Shown: positions 1-6,785, counted from the first letter of the stretch. The stretch is 12,284 bases of DNA from Chloroflexota bacterium (GCA_009908585.1 JAAAOZ010000468.1:1-12284), one strand, 5' to 3'. A program made the numbers and translations. The notes: generated from the sequence alone by a model not told the origin.

Positions 1-758
1 CCGCCGTTGGCGTTGGCGGCATCGACCAAGCGCCTCGCGGCCTCATCGATGGGATAACGGCGCAGAATATCGGCAACTTGCTCATCGCGCACGGGGCCAG
101 TGAGGCCATCGGAGCAGAGCAGGATCTTGTCGCCGGGGCGCAGTTTTCCCTGCATCCCAAACGTATCGACCTCGACATCAGGACGGTGGCCCATCGCGCG
201 GGTGATGACGTTCTTCTGCGGGTGATTGCGCGCCATCTCCGGCGTCAAAATCCCGGCGTCGATCTGCTCCTGCACAAAGGAGTGATCTCTGGTGATCTGC
301 CGCAATTTACCATCGCGGAAGAGATAAGCGCGGCTATCACCCACATTGGCGATGTGAACCTCACCCGCACGCACGACGGCAGCCACGGTCGTCGTCCCCA
401 TGCCCTTACGCTGCGCACTGGATTGGGACATCGTGTAGACGGCCTCATTCGCCTTGCGCACCGCGCGCTTGAGGCGCGCAGCGATATCTTCATCCAGGGA
501 TAAGGAGCCGGTGGTACTGGAGGGCTGATAATACTCCCGCATAACCACCTCGCGCGCCTCCTCGCTGGCCACCTCGCCGGCCTGATGCCCGCCCATGCCA
601 TCGGCCACCAAGTGCAGCGCGCCCATCGTCCGCAGGATGCCCACCTTTGATGGGATGTGAATGCCGACGCAATCCTCGTTATGGTCGCGATCCCGTCCTT
701 GGTCCGTGAGCTTGACCGCCACCGTTTGAACCGTTAAAGTACCTGTTCCATTTGCCAT
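1..758 (-). CDS. PP2C-family Ser/Thr protein phosphatase, 3' end outside window
   Basis: The gene reads open from ATG 758 to the left edge, giving 252 complete codons with no stop. The protein is a soluble PPM/PP2C phosphatase, which uses two metal ions to remove phosphate from Ser/Thr. Motifs in order: NED at 27-29, VADGMGGH at 51-58 with metal ligand D53, GMGTTT at 119-124, VGDSRAYL at 139-146 and CSDGL at 215-219 with metal ligand D217. The last visible residues are NANG at 249-252; the expected final GGxDN motif with its metal-binding Asp falls just outside the window. No signal peptide or membrane span is seen, so it acts in the cytoplasm. Start is supported by GGTGAGG 7 nt upstream, immediately after the kinase stop. 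It most likely reverses the kinase's phosphorylation of itself and of the FHA partners. It is typical in length so far (PP2C catalytic domains run about 240-260 residues). Confidence 0.96.
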   Translation of the reverse strand, partial: MANGTGTLTVQTVAVKLTDQGRDRDHNEDCVGIHIPSKVGILRTMGALHLVADGMGGHQAGEVASEEAREVVMREYYQPSSTTGSLSLDEDIAARLKRAVRKANEAVYTMSQSSAQRKGMGTTTVAAVVRAGEVHIANVGDSRAYLFRDGKLRQITRDHSFVQEQIDAGILTPEMARNHPQKNVITRAMGHRPDVEVDTFGMQGKLRPGDKILLCSDGLTGPVRDEQVADILRRYPIDEAARRLVDAANANG

Positions 759-765
759 TGGATAA

Positions 766-772
766 CCTCACC
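766..772 (-). promoter_or_regulatory. Ribosome binding site of the PP2C gene
   Basis: GGTGAGG directly follows the TAA stop of the kinase gene and stands 7 nt before the ATG at 758. This sets the phosphatase start and indicates translation from the same message as the kinase. Confidence 0.75.
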
Positions 773-2134
773 TTACTCGTTATACAACCCAAACCAAAAG
801 TTACGTTCTTCGCTCCGCAGATCGCCTGGCTCGACGGCAACGGACCATTTCCATTCACCGAAACGACTTCCCGGCAACTCAGCCTCACAGGCGTGGGAGC
901 CAACAAATTCACATTCAACCGAACGACCGCTTTCTACATGATAAATTCGGGGGACAAAGCTCTGATTTTTGCCCACTTGCCCCGTCCATTCAAAGCGCAC
1001 TATCGTAGTCTGAATGCGCTCCCCACCCAGCGGTCGCTGCAAAATCGGCTGGGTCGCTGCGGGCGTCGGCGTCACCGGCAATGGCGTGAGCGTGGGGGTT
1101 TCTGGATTGAGCGTCGAGGTAGGCGCCTCGATTAGCTCAACCGTAGGCGTAGGCGGAGACGACGGCGTAATCTCAACCGTCGCCGTCTCCGTGAGCACCA
1201 CCAGCGTCGCCGTCGGCGGGGCCGATGGGCCATCCTTCCCAAACACCAAGAATCCAAAGAGCGCTATCGCCATCATCCCAGCCGGGATGAGCGCCACCTG
1301 CGGGCGCTCGCGCACCGTATCGACCACAATTTCGAGCGGCGTCGAGTGCGCGGCCGCCAGTTCGCGCAACAACTCGCCCGCGCTGAGGGGCCGTCTGTGC
1401 GGCTCCTTGTTCAGCGCCGAAAGCAGCGTCCGCGCCACGGCCCGGTCGATGTGGGGATTCAAGTCGCGCGGTGCGGGCGGCGCATCCTGCACGTGCTGGA
1501 GCAACAGCACATCGTCGCGCTCGCCTCGGAAGGGCGGACGCCCCGTCAGCATCTCGTAGATGACGATGCCCAGGGAGTAAACATCGCTCTGAGGAGTTAC
1601 GGGACGATTCCCCGTAGCCTGCTCCGGCGACATATAGCGCGGCGTGCCCTGCGTGGTCGCGGCGCCCTGCTCGCGCGTGATGCCGAAATCGGCCAGGACC
1701 GCACGCCCGCTTGCGGAGACCAGGATATTCTCCGGCTTGATGTCCAGATGCACCAAACTCTGCTGATGCATCGCATCTAAGGCCTGGGCGATGGGCGTGA
1801 GCAAACGCACCACCTCATCACGGGTGAAGGGCCGACCTTGCCGGCGCATCACATCCTTGAGTGAGGCATCGACATACTCCATTGCCAGAAAGATATCGCC
1901 CTCGCGCGTCTGGCCCGCTTCATAGGTCTGACGCACGCCAGGGAGCTTCAAGCTGGCGGATAGGCGCGCCTCGCGCTCGAATTTCTCCAACGTCGCCTGA
2001 TCGTAGTGACGCAACACCTTCAACGCCACGGGACGCTCCAAGCCCCGCTGCTGCGCTTTGTAGACCGTGGCGTGCCGGCCCCGTCCCAGCTTTTCGACGA
2101 TGCTATATGGACCAATTATAGAAGGGTTACGCAT
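773..2134 (-). CDS. Membrane-anchored Ser/Thr protein kinase (PknB-type, non-RD) with extracytoplasmic domain
   Basis: The product has 453 residues. The kinase domain (about 9-262) has glycine loop LGRGRHATV (16-24; the third Gly is Ala), VALK with ATP-binding K39, likely helix-C E55, catalytic HLDIKPEN (D131, K133, N136), DFG (149-151), GTPRYMSPE (163-171) and SDVYSLG (183-189). The catalytic loop has Leu130 instead of the Arg of HRD, so this is a non-RD kinase, which suggests activity may not depend on activation-loop phosphorylation. A juxtamembrane segment leads to a span at about 279-298. Outside follow a Thr/Pro-rich linker (303-363) and a compact beta-rich domain (364-453) with two cysteines (C408, C416) and an F-x-W ... 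W-x-W pattern resembling Ig/fibronectin-like folds. It should phosphorylate Thr residues on partners read by the FHA proteins nearby. The phosphatase gene begins 14 nt after its stop, so kinase and phosphatase are an antagonistic pair. Confidence 0.96.
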   Translation of the reverse strand: MRNPSIIGPYSIVEKLGRGRHATVYKAQQRGLERPVALKVLRHYDQATLEKFEREARLSASLKLPGVRQTYEAGQTREGDIFLAMEYVDASLKDVMRRQGRPFTRDEVVRLLTPIAQALDAMHQQSLVHLDIKPENILVSASGRAVLADFGITREQGAATTQGTPRYMSPEQATGNRPVTPQSDVYSLGIVIYEMLTGRPPFRGERDDVLLLQHVQDAPPAPRDLNPHIDRAVARTLLSALNKEPHRRPLSAGELLRELAAAHSTPLEIVVDTVRERPQVALIPAGMMAIALFGFLVFGKDGPSAPPTATLVVLTETATVEITPSSPPTPTVELIEAPTSTLNPETPTLTPLPVTPTPAATQPILQRPLGGERIQTTIVRFEWTGQVGKNQSFVPRIYHVESGRSVECEFVGSHACEAELPGSRFGEWKWSVAVEPGDLRSEERNFWFGLYNE

Positions 2135-2141
2135 ATCTCTA

Positions 2142-2150
2142 CCCTCCCCC
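2142..2150 (-). promoter_or_regulatory. Ribosome binding site of the kinase gene
   Basis: The purine-rich sequence GGGGGAGGG lies 7 nt before the ATG at 2134. This fixes the kinase start, and the protein then begins a few residues before the glycine loop, as usual for this family. Confidence 0.75.
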
Positions 2151-2205
2151 TCATCCTCTCCTCAAAATCAAGTAACCGTTCTGGATAGGGCCGTTCCAAG
2201 AAAAT

Positions 2206-2261
2206 AAACCTCCCAAATACAAGCGATTTTCCGAGGAGAAAGTATCTGGTTTGGAAGGTTT
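2206..2261 (-). terminator. Hairpin B, second copy of the repeated hairpin element, before the kinase gene
   Basis: AAACCTCCCAAA (2206-2217) and TTTGGAAGGTTT (2250-2261) are inverted copies with one mismatch. In the minus-strand RNA this is a G-U pair, giving an uninterrupted 12-bp stem. The loop is 32 nt, the same as in hairpin A, and contains a TTTC...GAAA core like A. On the minus strand it is followed by ATTTTC. It stands 71 nt before the kinase ATG and well after the upstream stop, so it may terminate read-through or act as a leader attenuator. Confidence 0.5.
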
Positions 2262-2279
2262 TAATTTTTGGAACTACCT

Positions 2280-2518
2280 AGGTGCAACGCACTTTTATGC
2301 TTGTCACCAGATATATACTGCATCAGGGTAACGTTACTGGCTCTTCAGGAATTCGCCGGATGCAATCATACCATCCCCACCCACAACCCAGTGACGACGC
2401 GAAAAAGGTCTGTAATCCCCACAAACACGCAATTCTTGGCTACTTTTAGGGATACAGAGGGGGTTGCCCGGCAAAATCCAAAAGACCCACGTTACTTAAG
2501 TCCAAGTGCGTTGCACCT
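2280..2518. mobile_element. Possible MITE-like element bounded by 15-bp inverted repeats
   Basis: AGGTGCAACGCACTT (2280-2294) and AAGTGCGTTGCACCT (2504-2518) are perfect reverse complements, enclosing 209 nt without a gene. The composition is more AT-rich than the flanking genes. No clear target duplication is visible next to the arms, which weakens the mobile-element reading. Alternatives are a remnant of an insertion or a paired regulatory site. Confidence 0.4.
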
Positions 2519-2531
2519 TGCTGATATAGAA

Positions 2532-3443
2532 TCAAAACACATCTCGCAGTTGCGCCATCCACCCTTGGATCTTTTCCATCAGCGGGCCAAGGCCCAACGC
2601 CTCTGGGTCTAAGTGGATGGGAACGGAGAGTTCGACCGGGATTTCCTCGTTGAAACGGATGGTCTCCTGGAAGTGTACGGGCACAATCTCGTCGAGCGGG
2701 AGGGTCGCGCGGATAGGGATGTCAATCAATACCGAACGATTTACCACCGGGATAGTCACCTCCGTCTGGACGACCTTATCAATGGTCACATTGTCCTCCA
2801 CATCCACGTTGAACACCTCATCGATGGGCACGCTCACCGAAATGGGAATGGATTGGGAGATCTCAACATCTAGTGTTATACCCTCAGAGTTCAGATCGTC
2901 AAACGCGCCCTCCATCTCCGTTACGATCTCACGGCCCACACTGGCGACGCGCCCCAGTTTGGCGATCAACACGACGTTGAGCAATAGGGAGATCAAGGCT
3001 AGGGTGAAGCCGGCCGCCGCCAACATCCACAACCACTGACTCACCGGAGAAGATGATGATGAGGATGATGATGAAGTCTGTGGAGATAGAGCGTGCGGCG
3101 CAGCGATGGTCGGCCGTTCGCGTGGATGCGGAACGAGGCGCAGGGCATAGGGGCCGATAGTCAATGGCGCTTCGGGCAGCAGCGGGACGGGCGTATGGGC
3201 CGCGAGTCGCTGCCCGCGCAGGAGCGTCCCACCCCGCGATCCGAGATCCACTACCATGAAAGGCGCCCCTGCTCCCGGTGGGGCCGTCTCGATGCGGAGG
3301 TGATGGCCGGAAACCGAGGCATGATCTAAGACCACATCATTGTCGGGCTGCCGACCAATCGAGATGGCTCCATCGCGCAGCGGCTGCTCATACACGCGGT
3401 CTTTTTCGGTGCGAATTTGCAAAATATATTGGGCGCCCATCAT
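2532..3443 (-). CDS. FHA domain - polyserine - membrane span - beta-repeat protein of unknown function
   Basis: The product has 303 residues from the ATG at 3443. An N-terminal FHA domain (about 6-105) resembles FHA1 of the two exporters and begins with the same YILQI segment. It has G30 R31, S45 and H48, but the conserved Asn is replaced (DLGSRGGT, G71), so phosphothreonine binding may be weakened. A run of nine serines (124-132) is a hinge. One membrane span (about 137-160) is followed by AKLGR. The remaining 140 residues alternate hydrophobic and polar residues and contain a repeat: 199-222 and 242-265 align without gaps (IPIxx[ST][VL]P[IL]DE[VI]...), with a partial third copy from 268. 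This looks like a beta-rich or beta-groove fold that I do not recognise. The protein ends in a short amphipathic helix (about 286-300). Overlap with the exporter gene suggests it is an accessory subunit of that transporter. Topology past the span is uncertain. Confidence 0.9.
   Translation of the reverse strand: MMGAQYILQIRTEKDRVYEQPLRDGAISIGRQPDNDVVLDHASVSGHHLRIETAPPGAGAPFMVVDLGSRGGTLLRGQRLAAHTPVPLLPEAPLTIGPYALRLVPHPRERPTIAAPHALSPQTSSSSSSSSSPVSQWLWMLAAAGFTLALISLLLNVVLIAKLGRVASVGREIVTEMEGAFDDLNSEGITLDVEISQSIPISVSVPIDEVFNVDVEDNVTIDKVVQTEVTIPVVNRSVLIDIPIRATLPLDEIVPVHFQETIRFNEEIPVELSVPIHLDPEALGLGPLMEKIQGWMAQLRDVF
2604..2879 (-). other. Internal amphipathic beta-repeat region of the FHA/beta-repeat protein
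   Basis: This stretch codes for residues 189-280. Copy A (DNA 2849-2778) and copy B (DNA 2720-2649) are 24 residues each. They share the pattern IPI, two variable residues, S/T, V/L, P, I/L, D, E, V/I, then alternating hydrophobic positions ending in D/N. A third, partial copy begins IPVELSVPI at residue 268. Between A and B is a related segment (VTIPVVNRSVLID). The regular alternation predicts extended strands rather than helices. Confidence 0.7.
3050..3076. repeat. GAT-type trinucleotide repeat encoding the serine run
   Basis: Two blocks of three GAT triplets separated by GAG and flanked by GAA-like triplets lie on the plus strand. Read on the minus strand they encode the nine-serine hinge before the membrane span of the FHA/beta-repeat protein. 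Because the unit is 3 nt, length changes by slippage would stay in frame and only alter hinge length. Confidence 0.75.
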
Positions 3444-6400
3444 ACCACATCCTTCCTTTTCTGGAAGACGACGATCAGCCCCAGCAGACCTACCCCCAGG
3501 ACGCCGATCCATACCCAGCGAGTGTACACCTCGCCCTCGAAGGCATAGTCGTAGCTATCGAACATATTTTTCAGCACCCCCTCCGCGCTGCTGATCGCGC
3601 GCTGGCGATTCTCGGCCCAGGTCTGCTTCTCGTCGGACCATCCGCCAGGGTCGGTCAAGCTATTCTGATAGCCCTCCATCTGCTCCTGACGCCGATCCTG
3701 ATAATCCTCCATCTGTTCTTCGCGCTCGTCCGAGTACTCATCCTGCTGCTCCTGCGTGTCGTCCATATAATCCTCGCATTGTTGCTGGCTCTGTTCTTGA
3801 CATTCCTCCAGCGAGGCATAGCATTCCTGCAAGGTGCCCGGTGAAGACCCCTCTTCCGGCGTCGCCGTCGGCAAGGGCGTAGGGGTGGGCAAGGGAGTCG
3901 GTGAGGGCAGCGGCGTGGGGGTGGGCGGCTGCTCCGGCTCGCCCTGGCTCAAGGCCACGCGCGCGTCGTCCGTGTAGAAATCTGGATTGAGGACGCCAGG
4001 GTAGATTTCGTCGGAAGCGGTGCGACACTCTTCAAAGATGGCCGATCCCATACACGTGCAGTTGAGGGCCTGTTTCTCATCATCTTTTTCGTTGAGAAGG
4101 GTATTCCACCCGACCACGTCGCCCTCGTTATCTTTCGGGCGCGGACCGTCCTCGGTTGTCCAACACTCGTCCTGGATCAACGGGTCGCCGATGCCGACGA
4201 GGTTGATCAGACCATCGACCACCCAGCGGTTGCTGAGGAAGGGACTAATGAACTGGTACCCGATGGTCTGCTTGAGCGGCAGCAGCGCGCCGGAGAAGAC
4301 GATCTGCGCCACGACGACGATGATCAACACGAGCATCGCCTGCTCCGGTTTGGGGACGCTGGCGGAGATCGCCAGCCCGATCAGATAGCCGGCCAGCGCG
4401 CCTAAGAAAAGCGTGATGTACAGGGGGAGGTACGCGCTGCTCCCGGCCGGGATCGTGCCCGGACGCATCACGAAGATGATTTTGAAAACCAACAGGACGG
4501 CGGCCTGGTACAGCGAGATGATCACGCCGACCGAGACCTTCGAGAGGACGTAGGGCAATATTTTGAGATTGATGGCCCGCTCCCGTTTGTAAATCTCGAT
4601 CTCCTTGACGATCTCATAGATGCTGCTCAAGGACCCGATCAACATCGTCACCACCGAAGCGACAAAGAGCATCGATACGGCGCGCGAGGGGTTCCCTTGA
4701 ATCGCATCGAACAGATCCGGCCCCCAGATCAAGTCCATCAACCCTAGCACAAAGGGCATCAGGCCCATCATCGCCAAGCCCTTCTCATCCTGGCGGATGA
4801 TTTTGAAGTTGCGCGAGATCAGGATTTTCAACTGGCGCAGGGCAGAGACCCGCTTCGCGCTGGCGCCGGGTTTTGCCGCGTGCACTTCGTGCATCTGCGT
4901 AGTCGCGGCCGGCGTCGGTTGGTGCACCTCGTGCAAGCGCTCCACGACATTTTCTTTGTATTGCCGCGATTTCTTGTATTCCTCAGCCCAAAACTCGCTC
5001 CCACGCTCAGAATCCTCAAGAATGGAGTACACATCGTCAAACTCCATATCCTTGATGCGTTTTTGTTCGTCGGTACGGTACCGATCAAAGAAAGTTAAGG
5101 CATCCTCCGGCGGGCCGTAATAGGCCAAATGCCCCCCAGATACGACGATGATGACCTTATCGCACAACATCACGTTCTTGGTGGCGTGGGTGATCAACAT
5201 AATCGTGCGCCCCTGATCGGCCAGGCCACGCAGCAGGCGCATCATCTTGTACTCGGTGCCGGGATCCAAGCCGCTGGTCGGCTCATCCAAGAAGAAGAGT
5301 CGCGGCTTGGTGAGCAATTCCACGCCAATCGAGACGCGCTTCTGCTGCCCCCCGGAGAGCTGGTGCACCGGCACATCCTTCCGCACCGTGAGATCTAGCT
5401 CATCCATGACCTCCATCACGCGATGATGGCGCTCCTCTGGCGTCGTATCGGCGGGCATCCGCAACTGCGCCGCATAATCTAAGGCGTCATAAATCGACAA
5501 CTCCTTGTGAACGATGTCCCGCTGGGGCACATAGCCCATGTCGTTGCGGTACATATCGAAGTTGTCATAGAGATTGTCGCCATTGACTAACACCACGCCG
5601 TGCGTGGCGGGCCGGAAGCCATTAATGGCGTCCATCAGCGTCGATTTACCGGCGCCGCTCAACCCCACCAAAGCCACGAACTCCTGGGGGTAGATGCTGA
5701 GGTAAATCTCCTTCAACAGGTTCAGATCATCCCGCACCCATTTTTGCAGCCCGAAGACGTCTAGGCGCATGCCGCGATCGGTCAACTGCTGGATACCGTC
5801 CTCGGCAAAGAGCAGACGAAACGGCCCGACGCGGATATCGTCACCCTCATTAGGCCACGCTTCGTTCTCGACGCGCGTACCATTCAAGAAGACGCCGTTG
5901 GAGCTTTTGAGATCGGAGAGCCGATAGCGCCCGCCCATCCGCTCCAGCATCGCGTGGTAGCGGCTGACCTGCGGGTGCTCCAGGACGATGTCGTTATCAC
6001 TTGAACGCCCAATTTTGATGACATCCTTACCGCGTAGATCCAATGACTGGGGCGTAGGCGGAGTAGGCCGAGTTTTTCTGCGCCGCTCAGCCGGCGCCTG
6101 CGCGGGCACAAATCCAATGTGCGCGCGGAATTGCAGAGTCACGGATTGGCCCAACTGCACCACATCGCCATCCTGCAAGCGTCGCGAATCGATGCGCTGC
6201 CCCTGATAGAAGAGACCGTTGCGGCTCCCCAAGTCGATGACGCGGACGCCGGCGCGGGATCGATCCACACGTGCGTGCTGGCCGGAGATGCGCGAATCCT
6301 GAATCACCACATCGTTACCCGGCGCCCGTCCGATGCTCAGCGAGGGTTGATCCAAGGGATATTTAGTCAATCGATTCTCATGCTGCACCGCGATCCCCGG

Positions 6401-6775
6401 CTGAGACTGCGCGCTGATCTTGACCTGCTTGGAGATAAGGGGCGGCGCGGGCACGCTGGCCGTTGCCAACCGCACACTGAGCGAGAACGGACCGACGGTG
6501 ATTACATCCCCCAACTGAAAAGGCGTCGGCGTCTGGGGCGGTAAAGGCTGACCGTTAAGATACGTTCCATTCCGCGATCCAAGATCCACCGCCAACAGTA
6601 CATCCGGCGCAAAGATCAGCTTGGCGTGGCCCCCGGAGACCTTCGGGTCATCCAAGATGACATCATTATTCGAATCCAGTCCGCGCCCCAAGGTCAACTC
6701 ATCTTTGAGCACAGGATGCTCATCGCTACCCCCGCCTGCCACTTGAACCTGCAAGACGTAATGGAAAGCATTCAT
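3440..6775 (-). CDS. ABCG-type exporter half with three FHA domains and a giant extracytoplasmic loop
   Basis: The product has 1111 residues from the ATG at 6775. FHA1 (about 27-100; G30 R31, S47, H50, N69), FHA2 (about 140-218; G149 R150, S164, H167, N186) and FHA3 (about 248-325; G256 R257, S271, H274, N293) precede an ATPase with Walker A GLSGAGKST (K377), Q418, LSGGQ (473-477), Walker B D497 E498 and H530. Five spans lie near 666-684, 699-723, 742-769, 782-807 and 811-833. The loop before the last span (1088-1105) is about 250 residues, far larger than in ordinary ABCG proteins. It holds seven cysteines (871, 906, 908, 917, 985, 992, 1000), a Pro/Thr linker (about 948-973) and an 11-residue acidic repeat (about 1001-1038). 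It is a paralogue of the preceding gene, sharing an NGQPLPPQTPTPF block in FHA1, and probably forms a heterodimer with it. The last codons overlap the next start (ATGA). Substrate unknown. Confidence 0.96.
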   Translation of the reverse strand: MNAFHYVLQVQVAGGGSDEHPVLKDELTLGRGLDSNNDVILDDPKVSGGHAKLIFAPDVLLAVDLGSRNGTYLNGQPLPPQTPTPFQLGDVITVGPFSLSVRLATASVPAPPLISKQVKISAQSQPGIAVQHENRLTKYPLDQPSLSIGRAPGNDVVIQDSRISGQHARVDRSRAGVRVIDLGSRNGLFYQGQRIDSRRLQDGDVVQLGQSVTLQFRAHIGFVPAQAPAERRRKTRPTPPTPQSLDLRGKDVIKIGRSSDNDIVLEHPQVSRYHAMLERMGGRYRLSDLKSSNGVFLNGTRVENEAWPNEGDDIRVGPFRLLFAEDGIQQLTDRGMRLDVFGLQKWVRDDLNLLKEIYLSIYPQEFVALVGLSGAGKSTLMDAINGFRPATHGVVLVNGDNLYDNFDMYRNDMGYVPQRDIVHKELSIYDALDYAAQLRMPADTTPEERHHRVMEVMDELDLTVRKDVPVHQLSGGQQKRVSIGVELLTKPRLFFLDEPTSGLDPGTEYKMMRLLRGLADQGRTIMLITHATKNVMLCDKVIIVVSGGHLAYYGPPEDALTFFDRYRTDEQKRIKDMEFDDVYSILEDSERGSEFWAEEYKKSRQYKENVVERLHEVHQPTPAATTQMHEVHAAKPGASAKRVSALRQLKILISRNFKIIRQDEKGLAMMGLMPFVLGLMDLIWGPDLFDAIQGNPSRAVSMLFVASVVTMLIGSLSSIYEIVKEIEIYKRERAINLKILPYVLSKVSVGVIISLYQAAVLLVFKIIFVMRPGTIPAGSSAYLPLYITLFLGALAGYLIGLAISASVPKPEQAMLVLIIVVVAQIVFSGALLPLKQTIGYQFISPFLSNRWVVDGLINLVGIGDPLIQDECWTTEDGPRPKDNEGDVVGWNTLLNEKDDEKQALNCTCMGSAIFEECRTASDEIYPGVLNPDFYTDDARVALSQGEPEQPPTPTPLPSPTPLPTPTPLPTATPEEGSSPGTLQECYASLEECQEQSQQQCEDYMDDTQEQQDEYSDEREEQMEDYQDRRQEQMEGYQNSLTDPGGWSDEKQTWAENRQRAISSAEGVLKNMFDSYDYAFEGEVYTRWVWIGVLGVGLLGLIVVFQKRKDVV
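3451..3457 (-). promoter_or_regulatory. Ribosome binding site for the FHA/beta-repeat gene, inside the end of the exporter gene
   Basis: AGGAAGG lies 7 nt before the ATG at 3443. This ATG overlaps the TGA stop of the exporter (ATGA), so translation is probably coupled. The next codon is also ATG (3440), an equally spaced alternative. The site argues against the longer open frame that begins at 3512 within the exporter gene. Confidence 0.75.
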
Positions 6776-6780
6776 TTTAT

Positions 6781-6785
6781 TCACC
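6781..6785 (-). promoter_or_regulatory. Ribosome binding site that decides the start of the second exporter gene
   Basis: GGTGA stands 5 nt before the ATG at 6775. The two upstream in-frame candidates are weaker: ATG at 6787 has AAGGA only 3 nt away, and TTG at 6811 has no clear site. The start at 6775 also aligns the protein with the preceding paralogue, which begins a few residues before a matching YILQIQV segment. Confidence 0.6.

Larger units (their letters stand above)
2135..2531. other. 397-nt intergenic region between the FHA/beta-repeat gene and the kinase gene
   Basis: This is the only gene-free stretch over 300 nt. From the exporter side it holds the right arm of a 15-bp inverted repeat (2504-2518) 12 nt after the preceding stop codon, about 209 nt of lower-GC sequence without a credible gene, the left arm (2280-2294), hairpin B (2206-2261) and a 71-nt leader to the kinase start. 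A 10-bp palindrome GTAACGTTAC lies at 2328-2337 and an ACGTTACT copy at 2489-2496. I could not find a convincing -35/-10 pair. A plus-strand open frame through the region (2268-2612) lacks a ribosome site and runs antisense into the preceding gene, so it is not called. Kinase and phosphatase probably form a separate transcript or are attenuated here. Confidence 0.7.

Noticed and set aside
1014..1780. Plus-strand open frames opposite the kinase gene
   Set aside because: Low-complexity shadow translations of a GC-biased coding strand; the minus strand has complete kinase motifs.
2160..2205. Kinase promoter with TTGGAA and GTTACT at 17-nt spacing (minus strand)
   Set aside because: The -10 matches consensus at only three of six positions, so it is not distinguishable from chance.
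2268..2612. Plus-strand open frame of 114 codons across the intergenic region
   Set aside because: No ribosome site before the ATG, no recognisable domain, it crosses both inverted-repeat arms and runs antisense into the end of the FHA/beta-repeat gene.
3444..3512. Longer start (ATG 3512) for the FHA/beta-repeat gene
   Set aside because: It would place 23 basic, non-conserved residues inside the exporter's coding region. The ATG at 3443 has a strong ribosome site and the typical ATGA overlap, and aligns with the paralogous FHA starts.
3840..3930. Tandem DNA repeat or CRISPR-like array suggested by the repeated GGCGTxGGxxxGGG pattern
   Set aside because: It is the coding sequence of the Pro/Thr linker (PTPTPLPSPTPLP type); there are no spacers and the periodicity follows the protein.
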